This document shows, in pieces, positions 10,782-19,926 of a DNA stretch of 64,000 nt. Made by a program: the position numbers and the translations under genes. Positions within the stretch are counted from its first letter, which is position 1. Each line of letters opens with the position of its first letter. The notes under the pieces are model-generated. The model ran no database searches and was not told where the DNA came from. It saw only the letters and a list, made by a program, of their open reading frames with translations. Source of the DNA: Eurosta solidaginis (Eukaryota > Arthropoda > Insecta > Diptera > Tephritidae); the NCBI RefSeq assembly GCF_040869045.1, contig NC_090321.1, positions 134,717,689 to 134,781,688 of the forward strand, given 5' to 3'.

Positions 10782-12612
10782 CAATGAACTGCAAAAATCG
10801 AACACAACTACGTTCGATTATATTCTGCAACATGATCATGCTCAATGATCCAACTTGCTTAAACAAACATAATCGACATTGATTTAAAATCAACCAACTT
10901 ATTGCATGCGTGAATATAATCAATTCAGGCGTTTGCTCGTTTGCCTCAACCGCGATTACACTCATCGGAATGAAAATGCAAATATGAAAACTCCATGCGA
11001 CTGAATATTTGCATGATTCTTCTGCCCTTACGTCACGGCGACAAGCTACATATAAACATTACTTACGATTCTGTTTGTTTGCCGAACTAAACGATACTAA
11101 TTGTCGTGCTTTGATTTTATTCTCCGCTTGCCTTCGTTTGATCAATACTATAGCATTTTCAGGTCAAATGAAACTTTTTTCATTTTAAATTAAACTTTTT
11201 TCATTTCAAATGAAACTTTTTTCATTTCAAATGAAACTTTTTTCATTTCAGATGAACCTTTTTTCATTTTAAATGAAACTTTTCATTTTAAATGTAACTT
11301 TTTTCATTTTAAATTAAACTTTATTCATTTCAAATGAAACTTTTTTCAAGTCAAATGAAACCATACTACTAAGGTAATTGTCAATATATTTATATCGTAC
11401 TTTATAACTGTGGAGAGGTCTTTTTTAACTATGCTGAAAAACACAACTGTAAAAAGTGATCTTTTCTACTCTATGGCGCAGTTGCATTGCACTTCACTCG
11501 TTTGGGCCTTTGAAAACATATATATTTGTTTTTATTCCATTATTTTTCATTGTATATTGTATTTAAATGTAATGCTTAGAATATATATATATATATATAT
11601 ATTAGAATGGGTCGATTTATTAACCGATATCGCGCGATAGGATATGGGGTCAGGAAAAAAAGTTTCACTACGCATACCCAAACAAATAATTTTCGAGCCT
11701 GCGAAATTTCATTTTTTTTTTTACTTTTTTTGACTTTGATTTTTAAGGGTTTTTTCATGACCTACTAAAAAAAATTATCTATTAAAAATTGAAACGATCA
11801 AAAGGCAAGGCTAAACTAAGCCGACCTTAATTGCAGCTTAAATTCACAAAGAAAATTTAAGCAAAAATTTTGCCTTCAATGTGGCTAATTAGAAATAGTT
11901 GTCTTAAAGAAAAATTTGATAAATACTTAGCGTTATAAAGTACGATATAAACATATTGACAATTACCTTAGTAGTATGGTTTCATTTGACTTGAAAAAAG
12001 TTTCATTTGAAATGAAAAAAGGTTCATTTGAAATTAAAAAAGTTTCATTTGACTTGAAAAAAGTTTCATTTGACCTGAAAATGCTATATAAAGTACGATA
12101 TAAATATATTGACAATTACCTTAGTAGTATGGTTTCATTTGACTTGGAAAAAGTTTCATTGGAAATGAAAAAGGTTTATTTAAAACGATATAAATATATT
12201 GACAATTACCTTAGTAGTATGGTTTCATTTGACTTGGAAAAAGTTTCATTTGAAATGAAAAAAGTTTTATTTAAAATGAAAAAAGGTTCATTTGAAATGA
12301 AAAAAGTTTCATTTGAAATGAAAAAAGTTTCATTTAAAATGAAAAAAGTTTCATTTAAAATGAAAAAAGGTTCATTTGAAATGAAAAAAGTTTCATTTGA
12401 CCTGAAAATGCTATATCGTACGCAAAACCTGTTCGGTTATTCGATCGCAATCATGCTAACAGAGTCTTGTAAAGACAGATGCTGAGTTTATTCAATTACG
12501 AGTTTATTCTATTATGAGTTTATTCAATATGAGTTTATTCGCATGACTGAATGTGAATGCAAGTTTTAGTGTTTGATTAAATCAACAAAATTGTGATTTT
12601 TGGAGTTCTCTG
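10782..12612. mobile_element. 1.83-kb hAT-like foldback element (copy 2)
   Basis: Duplicate of 5969-7799, with TSD GAAGGAAG at 10774-10781 and 12613-12620. The repeat-encoded 169-codon frame is at 11976-12485. Confidence 0.85.
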
Positions 12613-13137
12613 GAAGGAAGGGGATGACGTTCGTGATCATATCAACGAATTCTTCCATGCAGTTGCTCAAAGAAATAAATCTCACTGTGGGTGACGATCT
12701 GCTGACAATTTTATTATTGTATAGTTTACCAGTCTTACGAAACCTTCCGTTGTGCCCTAGAGACGCGTGACGAGCTGCCCAAGCCAGACGTTCTTCGCGT
12801 AAAAATAATGGAAGAAGAACAATCCAGAAAAGCCAGAGAGAGAGAGTAAAATGGATTAATAGCACAATCAAAAGGTAAGAGTTACAATAAAAGTTAAGCT
12901 GGCCACAATTACGGCAAGCAAAACGCATCGAAAGAAAAACAAGAGAAACGAAATTGCTGTAAATATGGCAGAATTGGTCATATTGCACGTAATTGCCAAG
13001 CAAAAGAAAAGGAGAAGTATTCGCATTCGAACGCACGTCAAGCTAACGAAGACAACTTCGAAAAATCTTTGTTCTCCGAATCAGCATAGTTGGCAAAAAC
13101 TCTAAGCGAATATTGGTGCTTAGACAGTGGCTGTTCA
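12613..13137 (+). pseudogene. copia gag C-terminus and protease start (copy 2)
   Basis: It matches 7800-8324 and ends at the left GTGGCTGTTCA direct repeat (13127-13137). The reading DSGCS breaks here and resumes after the MITE with SHMSSNRENFETFKEINKTL, so both halves of the copia protease survive around the insertion. Confidence 0.8.
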
Positions 13138-13502
13138 CATGGTACAAAAAAGAAGGTAGTTCCTCTCAACATTTTTTGACGTACTTGGAGATTTTTGAAG
13201 TTTCATAATGTTTGTTGTTTTGCCATAAGCGTTGGCATACCGTTATTGTTTAAGGCGAAATTGTGGTTTTTCGGGATGGAAACTTCCTTTAGGATGGAAA
13301 CGCAATCGTTTTTTTTTCTTTTTTATTTAAAATAACTATGAAAGTAATTTAGTCGTATTCGTTAATATGAAATCCATCAAAATTAGAAAAATTCGTAAAA
13401 TTTTTCAATCTGGTAGCTTGTTTTTGGTGAAATTGTCATTGTCCCCGCAAAAGTCAAGTGGCTAACGACACGCTAAATGGAACTACCTCCATTTTTTGTA
13501 TC
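13138..13502. mobile_element. 365-bp MITE with ~24-bp inverted ends in copia protease
   Basis: The left end reads CATGGTACAAAAAAGAAGGT. The right end, reverse-complemented, reads GATACAAAAAATGGAGGT, and both continue into AGTTCC. It is flanked by GTGGCTGTTCA at 13127-13137 and 13503-13513. An 11-bp direct repeat is longer than hAT (8 bp) and within the 9-11 bp usual for Mutator-like elements. The ends are imperfect, however, so the superfamily is only a suggestion. No coding capacity. Confidence 0.75.
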
Positions 13503-14671
13503 GTGGCTGTTCATCGCATATGTCTTCAAATAGGGAAAACTTCGAAACATTTAAAGAGATAAACAAAACTCTCTGCTTGGCGAACAGCAACACAGCTAGC
13601 ATCACAGGTGTTGGTAACGTCAAAGCGACTTTCATCGAAAGGGGAAATAGTGAGAGAATCAACTTCGAAAAAGTGATGTGCGTGGCAGAGCTACGAACAA
13701 AGTTATTGCCTGTGTCAAAAATTGCTGACAAAGGGTACGTAATAATTTTTCGACGAGATGTTGTAAAAAATAATAAGCGCATTCTTACAGCTACGCGAAT
13801 TGGTGATTTGTATTATATTAAAAGCGCTGAACCTATTGCAAATATTTCTGAAACAAAAAATATCAATATACATTTAAAAGAAAATTATTTGAAGCGCGTA
13901 GTATACATGGTGCACGGCATAAAATTTTACACAAACGAAAAGCTGTAAACATTTGAAAATTGTATTAGCGAAAAGCAAACAAAGGAAAGTTTTCCGAAGC
14001 AGAGCGAACAGCGCACGTCGGATTTGTTAGAAATCGTCCCCACTCATGTTTGTGGGCCAATACGATCACGCCCACACTCAGGCGCAAAATACTTTATAAC
14101 TTTTACGGACGATTTTACGCGATATAGCGAAGTCTTTTTTGTGAAACAAAAAAGTGAAGCTATGCAAATGTTTAAATTATTTAATAATGCGGCAGAAAAT
14201 TTTACAGGGAAGAAAATAAAAATGCTTCAATCTGAAAACGGCTTGCAATATAGGAGCACCGACTTTCAAAACTATGTAAATGATTGTGGTATTAAGCGCC
14301 GGCTGACTGCTCCCTATACACCGCAACAAAATGGTGTTGCAGAGCGAAAAAACAGAATGCTTTTAGAAATGTCTCTGTGTATGCTGAAGCAAGCAGATCA
14401 AGGCGAATCCATACCAGGTGGTGGCAAAGCGAATTCAACCAATTCAAAATTATCAAGAAGAAGCAATCAGCTGTTGGGATAACACCACCTCTACTTAATT
14501 CGCCTTGACGCAGGTTTGCTAGCTGCTTTTGGGCAGAAGCCATTAACACCGCAAATTATGTAAAAAATATGTGCCCAACAAAAGTACTGAAAAACGAAGT
14601 GCCACTTAAAATTTGGTCGGGGAAAACCTCAACAGTAATTCATTTGAGACCTTTCGGTACAAAGTCGTACG
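13503..14671 (+). pseudogene. pol: copia pol: protease, GAG_pre-integrase and integrase
   Basis: The first frame (13496-13948) covers the protease after DSGCS and the pre-integrase region (GDLYYIKSAEP). The second (14024-14482) is the integrase core, with GAKYFITFTDDFTRYSEVFF, SENG and TPQQNGVAERKNR. Compared with the usual copia catalytic triad, the first Asp is His (PTHVCGPI) and the second is Glu (QSENG); the Glu of VAERKNR is kept. After a 111-bp MITE the frame continues FWAEAINTANYVKNMCPTKV to YVLEKD, where element X interrupts it. Reverse transcriptase and RNase H are absent. It is inactive. Confidence 0.9.
14398..14508. mobile_element. 111-bp MITE in copia integrase
   Basis: The ends are TCAAGGCGAATCCATACCAG and, reverse-complemented, TCAAGGCGAATTAAGTAGAG, both followed by GTGGTG. 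The copia reading is broken between CMLKQAD and the downstream FWAEAINTANY. I cannot read an exact TSD; the flanks GCAGA and GCAGG suggest only a partial one. Confidence 0.65.
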
Positions 14672-16025
14672 TATTGGAAAAGGATAGTTGATGAGTGTTT
14701 TAACGTGGATACCTGTTGTCGAAAACCTAACTCCACTGTTTCAAAACACGGATCAAGGTCCGTTGATCTTCGGCCCAACAAATTGGTACCAATCGGTGAG
14801 CTGGGTGTTCAAGTCGACCACCCTTGGTTTGGCCGGGAGAACTATCCACCCACCCCTTCCGTTTCGGGTTAATTGCACCCGGTTGCACGGCAACTCCACC
14901 GCGAGTTCCGTGCTTGCCTCAGTATCCCCCTTCCATTGATTTTGAAATCTCGACATCTGATTAACGAGTCAATAGGACTGAGATTTGTGTTTTTGTCGCA
15001 ATTTAGGAATGTGACCAACCTTTTCTGTCCTGCAGTATCACAACGATGTATAATAAAACGTTGAAGACTGAGCTCGTTTTGCTCAGATATTGCTTGAAGG
15101 CGGCACCTCCCTCCAACGCTATGCACCATCTTGTTATGATCAAAAACGCCCGTTCGCTGTGAACCAACTACCGATGTAACCTATCAGCGCAAGTGTCTTT
15201 CCTTAAGCATGAATAGCTACTCAAATGTTCCATAGAGTGAGAGCGTCATATAAGTCCTTGTGAATAAAACTATCTGTTGCTTTGGACAACAGACAGTGAT
15301 GCTCACAAGTACTTACGACACAGACACTCGCATGGCACTAAACCACTTGCGCATCAAGATACATCTCGTTAGTCACAGGGACTTGTGCGTTTAAGATCAT
15401 GTTGCAACTGAACCCAACCAAACGTTTTATTCAGTTTAATTTGCAACTTTGATCTGCATTATTTGCTACTTATACGTGCCCACATATTCATCATTATTTG
15501 CTACTGTGGTATACAACTCCAATAAACTCGCTTGTTGTATAAACTTCCTCTTTATTCATCAAAATTACGCTCCGTTTATCCACAATTTAGGGCTGTGGTC
15601 AACCTTTCCAACCATAGACCTGTGTTGGGGGGCTTTCCCGCCTCAGCAATATCTTTGCAAATGCAGTCGGCCACACTGCAGTGATCTGACAAAGTCAAAT
15701 CTGCCACATTTCTTGGATGTGGCCATCCATTCTGCAAACGCCTCCTGTTCGCAACGCAGTCTAAAGCAGCTTCAAACATCTCAAAAGACAGGATGAGCAC
15801 CGGCCCACTCGTCCAATTATGGATTGTTTTCGGCTGACGATAGACATACGTTTCAGCATCTCTCAACGGTTTACATTCCGGTTGCCACAATTATGGGATG
15901 TGACCAACTCTTTCCCCCTCAGGGTCAGTTTTTCAATGAAATTGGGTATACTGTGACAAGCAAGAGACCGAATTCCCCTGGGTTGTACGGGGTTTGTGCG
16001 CCCAAGTGAAAACAAGTCTACTCAT

Positions 16026-19000
16026 TACTTACTTACTTACTTACTTAATTGGCGCTTAACCGTCTAAACGGTTATGGCCGTCCAACAAGGCGCGCCAGTC
16101 GCTCCTTCGCTCCGCCAACCGGCGCCAATTGGTCACACCAAGGGAGTTTAAATCGTTTTCCACCTGGTCCTTCCAACGGAGTGGGGGCCGCCCTCTACCT
16201 CTGCTTCCATAGGCGGGTTCCGATAGAAACACTTTCTTGGCCGGAGCATCATCTTTCATTCGCATAACATGGCCTAGCCAGCGCAGCCGCTGCGTTTTAA
16301 TTCGCTGGACTATGTTGATGTCTGCGTATAGCTCGTACAGCTCATCATTAAATCTTCTTCGGTACTCGCCATCGCCAACGCGTAGAGGTCCATAAATCTT
16401 TCGAAGAACTTTTCTCTCGAACACTCCCAAAGCCGCTTCATCTGCTGTTGTCATGGTCCATGCTTCTGCCCCATACAGCAGGACGGGTACGATAAGTGAC
16501 TTGTAGAGTATGATTTTCGTTCGCCGAGAGAGGACTTTACTTTTCAATTGCCTACCTAGTCCAAAGTAGCATTTATTGGCAAGATTGATTCTTCGCTGGA
16601 TTTCAGTGCTGATGTTGTTGCTAGTGTTGATGCTGGTTCCCAAATAAACGAAGTCTTTTACTATTTCGAAATTATGGCTGCCAACAGTAGCGTGGTTGCC
16701 AAGGCGCATATGCGCTGACTCTTTGCTCGAAGACAGCAGGTACTTCGTTTTGTCCTCATTCACCATCAAACCCATCTTTACCGCTTCTTTTTCCAGCTTG
16801 GAGTAAGCAGAACTAACAGCGCGGGTGTTTAGGCCGATGATATCAATGTCATCAGCATATGCCAGTAATTGCACGCTTTTATAGTATATTGTTCCAGTGC
16901 GGTTAAGTTCTGCAGCTAGTATAATTTTCTCCAGCATCAAATTAAAGAAATCGCACGATAGGGGGTCACCCTGTCTGAAACCTCGTTTAGTTTCGAACGG
17001 CTCGGAGAGGTCCTTCCCAATTCTGACTGAGCTGATGGTGTTGCTCAACGTCATTTTGCATAGCCGTATAAGTTTTGCGGGGAAACCAAATTCAGACATA
17101 GCGTCATATAGGCAGCTCCTTTTCGTGCTGTCGAAGGCGGCTTTAAAGTCGACGAAGAGGTGATGTGTGTCGATTCTCTTTTCACGGGTTTTTTCCAAGA
17201 TTTGGCGCATTGTGAAAATCTGGTCGATGGTAGATTTACCAGGTCTGAAGCCGCACTGATAAGGTCCAATCAGCCGGTTCACGGTGGGCTTCAATCTTTC
17301 GCACAATACACTTGAAAGGACCTTATATGCGATATTAAGAAGGCTGAGTCCACGATAGTTGGTGCATTTTGCAGTATCCCCCTTCTTGTGGACTGGACAA
17401 AGAACACTTAGATTCCAACCGTCGGGCATGCTTTCGTCCGCCCATATTTTGCTAAGAAGCTGCTGCATGCGCCTTACCAACTCCTCGCCGCCGAACTTGA
17501 ATAGCTCCGCAGGCAATCCATCAGCGCCCATGGCCTTGTTGTTTTTCAATCTGGTTATTGCTATTCTAACTTCGTCATAATCGGGCGGGGGGACATATAT
17601 TCCATCATCATCGATTGCGGGATCGGGTTCTTCATCTCTGCGCGGTGAATTGCTGCCTCCATTTAGGAGAGCAGAGAAGTGCTCCCTCCATAATCTAAGC
17701 ACTCTCTGGACATCAGTTACAAGGTCGCCGTTTTCATTCCTACAGGAGTTTGCCCCGGTCTTAAAACCTTCCGTCTGTCGCCGTATTTTTTGGTAGAATT
17801 TTCGGGCGTTATTCCTGGTGGCTAGCAGCTCAAGCTCCTCGCACTCACGCCTTTCTGCTTCTGCTTTTTTCTTCCTGAAAAGGCGTCTCGCTTCCCTTTT
17901 CAACTCACGATAGCGTTCACACACTCCTCTTGTCGCGCTCGCTTTTAACGTAGCCCTGTAGGCAGCGTCTTTTCTTTCGGTTGCAACGCGGCATTCTTCA
18001 TCATACCAGTTGTTTTTTCGTGGCCGCCGGTAACCAATTTTTTCCTCGGCGGCAGTATGAAGTGCTTTGGAGATATGCTTCCACTGCTCCTGTATTCCTT
18101 CAGGATGAGTTGTGCCCTCAGAGAGCAGGTGTGAGAGTCGAGTTGCGAAATCATTGGCAGTCTGTTGTGATTGAAGCTTTTCGACGTCTAGCTTTCCTTG
18201 TGTTTTTTGTTCCTTGTTTTTAGCCGCGTTGAGGCGGGTGCGTATTTTGGCTGCAACGAGATAATGGTCCGAATCGATGTTAGGTCCTCGGATCGTTCGC
18301 ACATCTAAAACACTGGAGGCATGCCGTCCGTCTATCACAACGTGATCGATCTGATTGCGAGTATTTCGATCAGGAGACAGCCATGTAGCTTGATGTATCT
18401 TTTTATGCATGAACCTCGTGCTTGATATGACCATGTTTTGAGCACCGGCAAAGTCAATCAGCCTCAGTCCGTTAGGAGAAGTTTCATTGTGTAGGCTGAA
18501 CTTTCCGACTGTAGGGCCAAAAACACCTTCTTTGCCCACCCTGGCGTTAAAGTCGCCAAGCACGACTTTTATATCATGACGGGGGCAGCGCTCGTATGTG
18601 CGTTCTAATTGTTCATAAAAAGTGTCTTTCACCTCATCGTCTTTCTCCTCTGTCGGCGCATGGGCGCAGATGAATGATATATTAAAAAATTTTGCTTTTA
18701 TTCGAATAGCGGCGAGACGCTCGTCCACAGGCGTGAACGCCAGCACTTGGCGACAAAGTCTCTCTCCCACCACGAATCCGACGCCGAAACTGCGCTTATT
18801 CGCATGGTCACTCCAATATATGTCACAATTTTTGATCTTCTTTCTTCCTTGCTTCGTCCAACGCATTTCTTGGATGGCGGTGATGTCAGATTTTGCTTTG
18901 ACGAGGACATCAACCAGCCGGGCATCTGCACCAATCCCATTCAGGGAGCGGACGTTCCAGGTGCTTGCCCTCAATTCATTGTCCTTCAAACGTTTGCCAT

Positions 19001-19453
19001 GGTCGTCATCAATAGAAGGTGTATTTATCCGAGGCTTGTTGTTATATTTCATTGGAGTATGGTTTTACGTGGCGGGTCCCAAGCCCAGCGCACAACCCGC
19101 TCAGCGGGGGTGAAAATATTACTTGGCACGTTTATATAGCGAGCCGCTTGCTCCAAGACAGACGCCCGCTTGCAGCCGCACCTAGAGGTGTACAGACGCT
19201 GCCGATGAAATCTCCCCCGGCTAGCCCTTAAACCGATTATGTCAGAGTGGCCTAGCCAGGTTGTCGCCTTCTCACATTAGCTCACCGCTAAACGGGTGTT
19301 TAGCGGCTACCCAGAGGATACTTGGCCGCAAGCGACCGGCAGTAGTGAGCTGCTTGAACCGCATGCAAAAGAATCGCTCTGGCCATTCCCAGGTGAATGG
19401 CGGTCAGAAGCTTTCCCCACTTTCGTGGACTTCTACACACGGCCCCACCCTCC
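16026..19453 (-). mobile_element. full-length RTE-type LINE (3.43 kb)
   Basis: It is bounded by the exact 11-bp TSD AGTCTACTCAT at 16015-16025 and 19454-19464. On the minus strand the 5' end is at 19453 and the 3' end is a run of AAGT tetranucleotides at about 16026-16046. There is a roughly 400-bp leader, one long ORF, and almost no 3' UTR. Single-ORF organisation and a short tandem-repeat tail fit the RTE clade. It lies inside element X. A 3' fragment of the same family is at 59356-59566. Confidence 0.9.
16056..19052 (-). CDS. RTE-type endonuclease/reverse transcriptase, intact
   Basis: This is a 998-codon frame without interruption. Residues 30-270 form an apurinic-type endonuclease, with WNVRSLNGIG, QEMRW (61-65), VLGDFNARVG (164-173) and SDHYLVAAK (261-269). 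Residues 490-800 form the reverse transcriptase: NNKAMGADGLPAELF (504-518), NYRGLSLLN (565-573), FRQGDPLSC (692-700) and the catalytic AYADD (731-735). A C-terminal region contains LRWLGHVMRM and a GRGRPPLRW block. The protein nicks target DNA and copies the element RNA at the nick. All catalytic motifs look present, so this copy may be young and coding-competent. It resembles frames often mis-annotated as craniofacial development protein 2-like. Confidence 0.93.
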   Translation of the reverse strand: MKYNNKPRINTPSIDDDHGKRLKDNELRASTWNVRSLNGIGADARLVDVLVKAKSDITAIQEMRWTKQGRKKIKNCDIYWSDHANKRSFGVGFVVGERLCRQVLAFTPVDERLAAIRIKAKFFNISFICAHAPTEEKDDEVKDTFYEQLERTYERCPRHDIKVVLGDFNARVGKEGVFGPTVGKFSLHNETSPNGLRLIDFAGAQNMVISSTRFMHKKIHQATWLSPDRNTRNQIDHVVIDGRHASSVLDVRTIRGPNIDSDHYLVAAKIRTRLNAAKNKEQKTQGKLDVEKLQSQQTANDFATRLSHLLSEGTTHPEGIQEQWKHISKALHTAAEEKIGYRRPRKNNWYDEECRVATERKDAAYRATLKASATRGVCERYRELKREARRLFRKKKAEAERRECEELELLATRNNARKFYQKIRRQTEGFKTGANSCRNENGDLVTDVQRVLRLWREHFSALLNGGSNSPRRDEEPDPAIDDDGIYVPPPDYDEVRIAITRLKNNKAMGADGLPAELFKFGGEELVRRMQQLLSKIWADESMPDGWNLSVLCPVHKKGDTAKCTNYRGLSLLNIAYKVLSSVLCERLKPTVNRLIGPYQCGFRPGKSTIDQIFTMRQILEKTREKRIDTHHLFVDFKAAFDSTKRSCLYDAMSEFGFPAKLIRLCKMTLSNTISSVRIGKDLSEPFETKRGFRQGDPLSCDFFNLMLEKIILAAELNRTGTIYYKSVQLLAYADDIDIIGLNTRAVSSAYSKLEKEAVKMGLMVNEDKTKYLLSSSKESAHMRLGNHATVGSHNFEIVKDFVYLGTSINTSNNISTEIQRRINLANKCYFGLGRQLKSKVLSRRTKIILYKSLIVPVLLYGAEAWTMTTADEAALGVFERKVLRKIYGPLRVGDGEYRRRFNDELYELYADINIVQRIKTQRLRWLGHVMRMKDDAPAKKVFLSEPAYGSRGRGRPPLRWKDQVENDLNSLGVTNWRRLAERRSDWRALLDGHNRLDG

Positions 19454-19806
19454 AGTCTACTCATAGCGTGTCATAAAGTGAACTCTTATTTGAAACCACA
19501 GCCACCGCGATGCTCCCACAAGGGGGCCATACCAGGACAGGAGATTAGACCTGAATACAAACATCATACGATGCAGTGCATCAGGTCACAACTGGTTTCC
19601 TGCTCCCGCGGTGGCGGTTTTTATAAAGACCATGCTTAGGGTGCCACAGGGTGATACCAGCGTCAACCCTGCTTCCACCCCTTTCGAGTAAAATCACCTT
19701 ACTCATGGATTGGTTAGCCATGGTATTATGGTCGCCTTTTACGACCGGTATACCTACCGTGGGCATATTCTGACCCCTAACCCACAGGGGGAATGGAAAA
19801 AGGATA

Positions 19807-19926
19807 ATAAAAGTAGTAAATTTGACTTATGCTCAGAAGAATGTATCCTCGTTGGCTATTTAACAGAAGCCAAAGCGTATCGCCTATGGTCGCCTAACAA
19901 AAGAAAAGTTTTAGTTACGACCTTTA
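19807..19926 (+). pseudogene. pol: copia pol fragment after element X
   Basis: It reads NKSSKFDLCSEECILVGY and then LTEAKAYRLWSPNKRKVLVT, the conserved stretch between integrase and reverse transcriptase in copia elements. It continues directly from YVLEKD at 14686 once X is removed. It stops at 19926, where LINE sequence begins. The copia reverse transcriptase and 3' LTR are gone. Confidence 0.88.

Larger units (their letters stand above)
8438..13250. repeat. 4813-bp tandem duplication, copy 2
   Basis: This is the second copy of the unit that begins at 3625. Its right end is continuous with the intact MITE at 13138-13502 and the rest of the copia pol gene, so this copy keeps the ancestral right junction. 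Copy 1 keeps the ancestral left junction. Confidence 0.93.
14687..19791. mobile_element. element X, unclassified insertion in copia pol
   Basis: Copia pol breaks at YVLEKD and resumes at NKSSKFDLCSEECILVGY. The break is bordered by near-identical direct repeats ATTGGAAAAGGATA (14673-14686) and AATGGAAAAAGGATA (19792-19806). Without the RTE inside it, X is about 1.66 kb (14687-16014 plus 19465-19791). The right end is GC-rich and begins, on the minus strand, CCCCCTGTGGGTTAGGGGTC. The left part holds three related motifs of the type GGAATGTGACCAACC near 15008, 15588 and 15892. No frame matches a known protein. A TSD of about 14 bp is in the range for LINE-mediated insertion, so X may be a non-autonomous retroposon. 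Confidence 0.65.

Noticed and set aside
15449..15890. Open frames of 104-115 codons in element X
   Set aside because: They overlap on opposite strands, have no recognisable motif and are interrupted around the internal repeats.
18622..19139. Open frames of 130-163 codons on the plus strand over the RTE ORF
   Set aside because: Antisense shadows of the intact 998-codon RTE frame.
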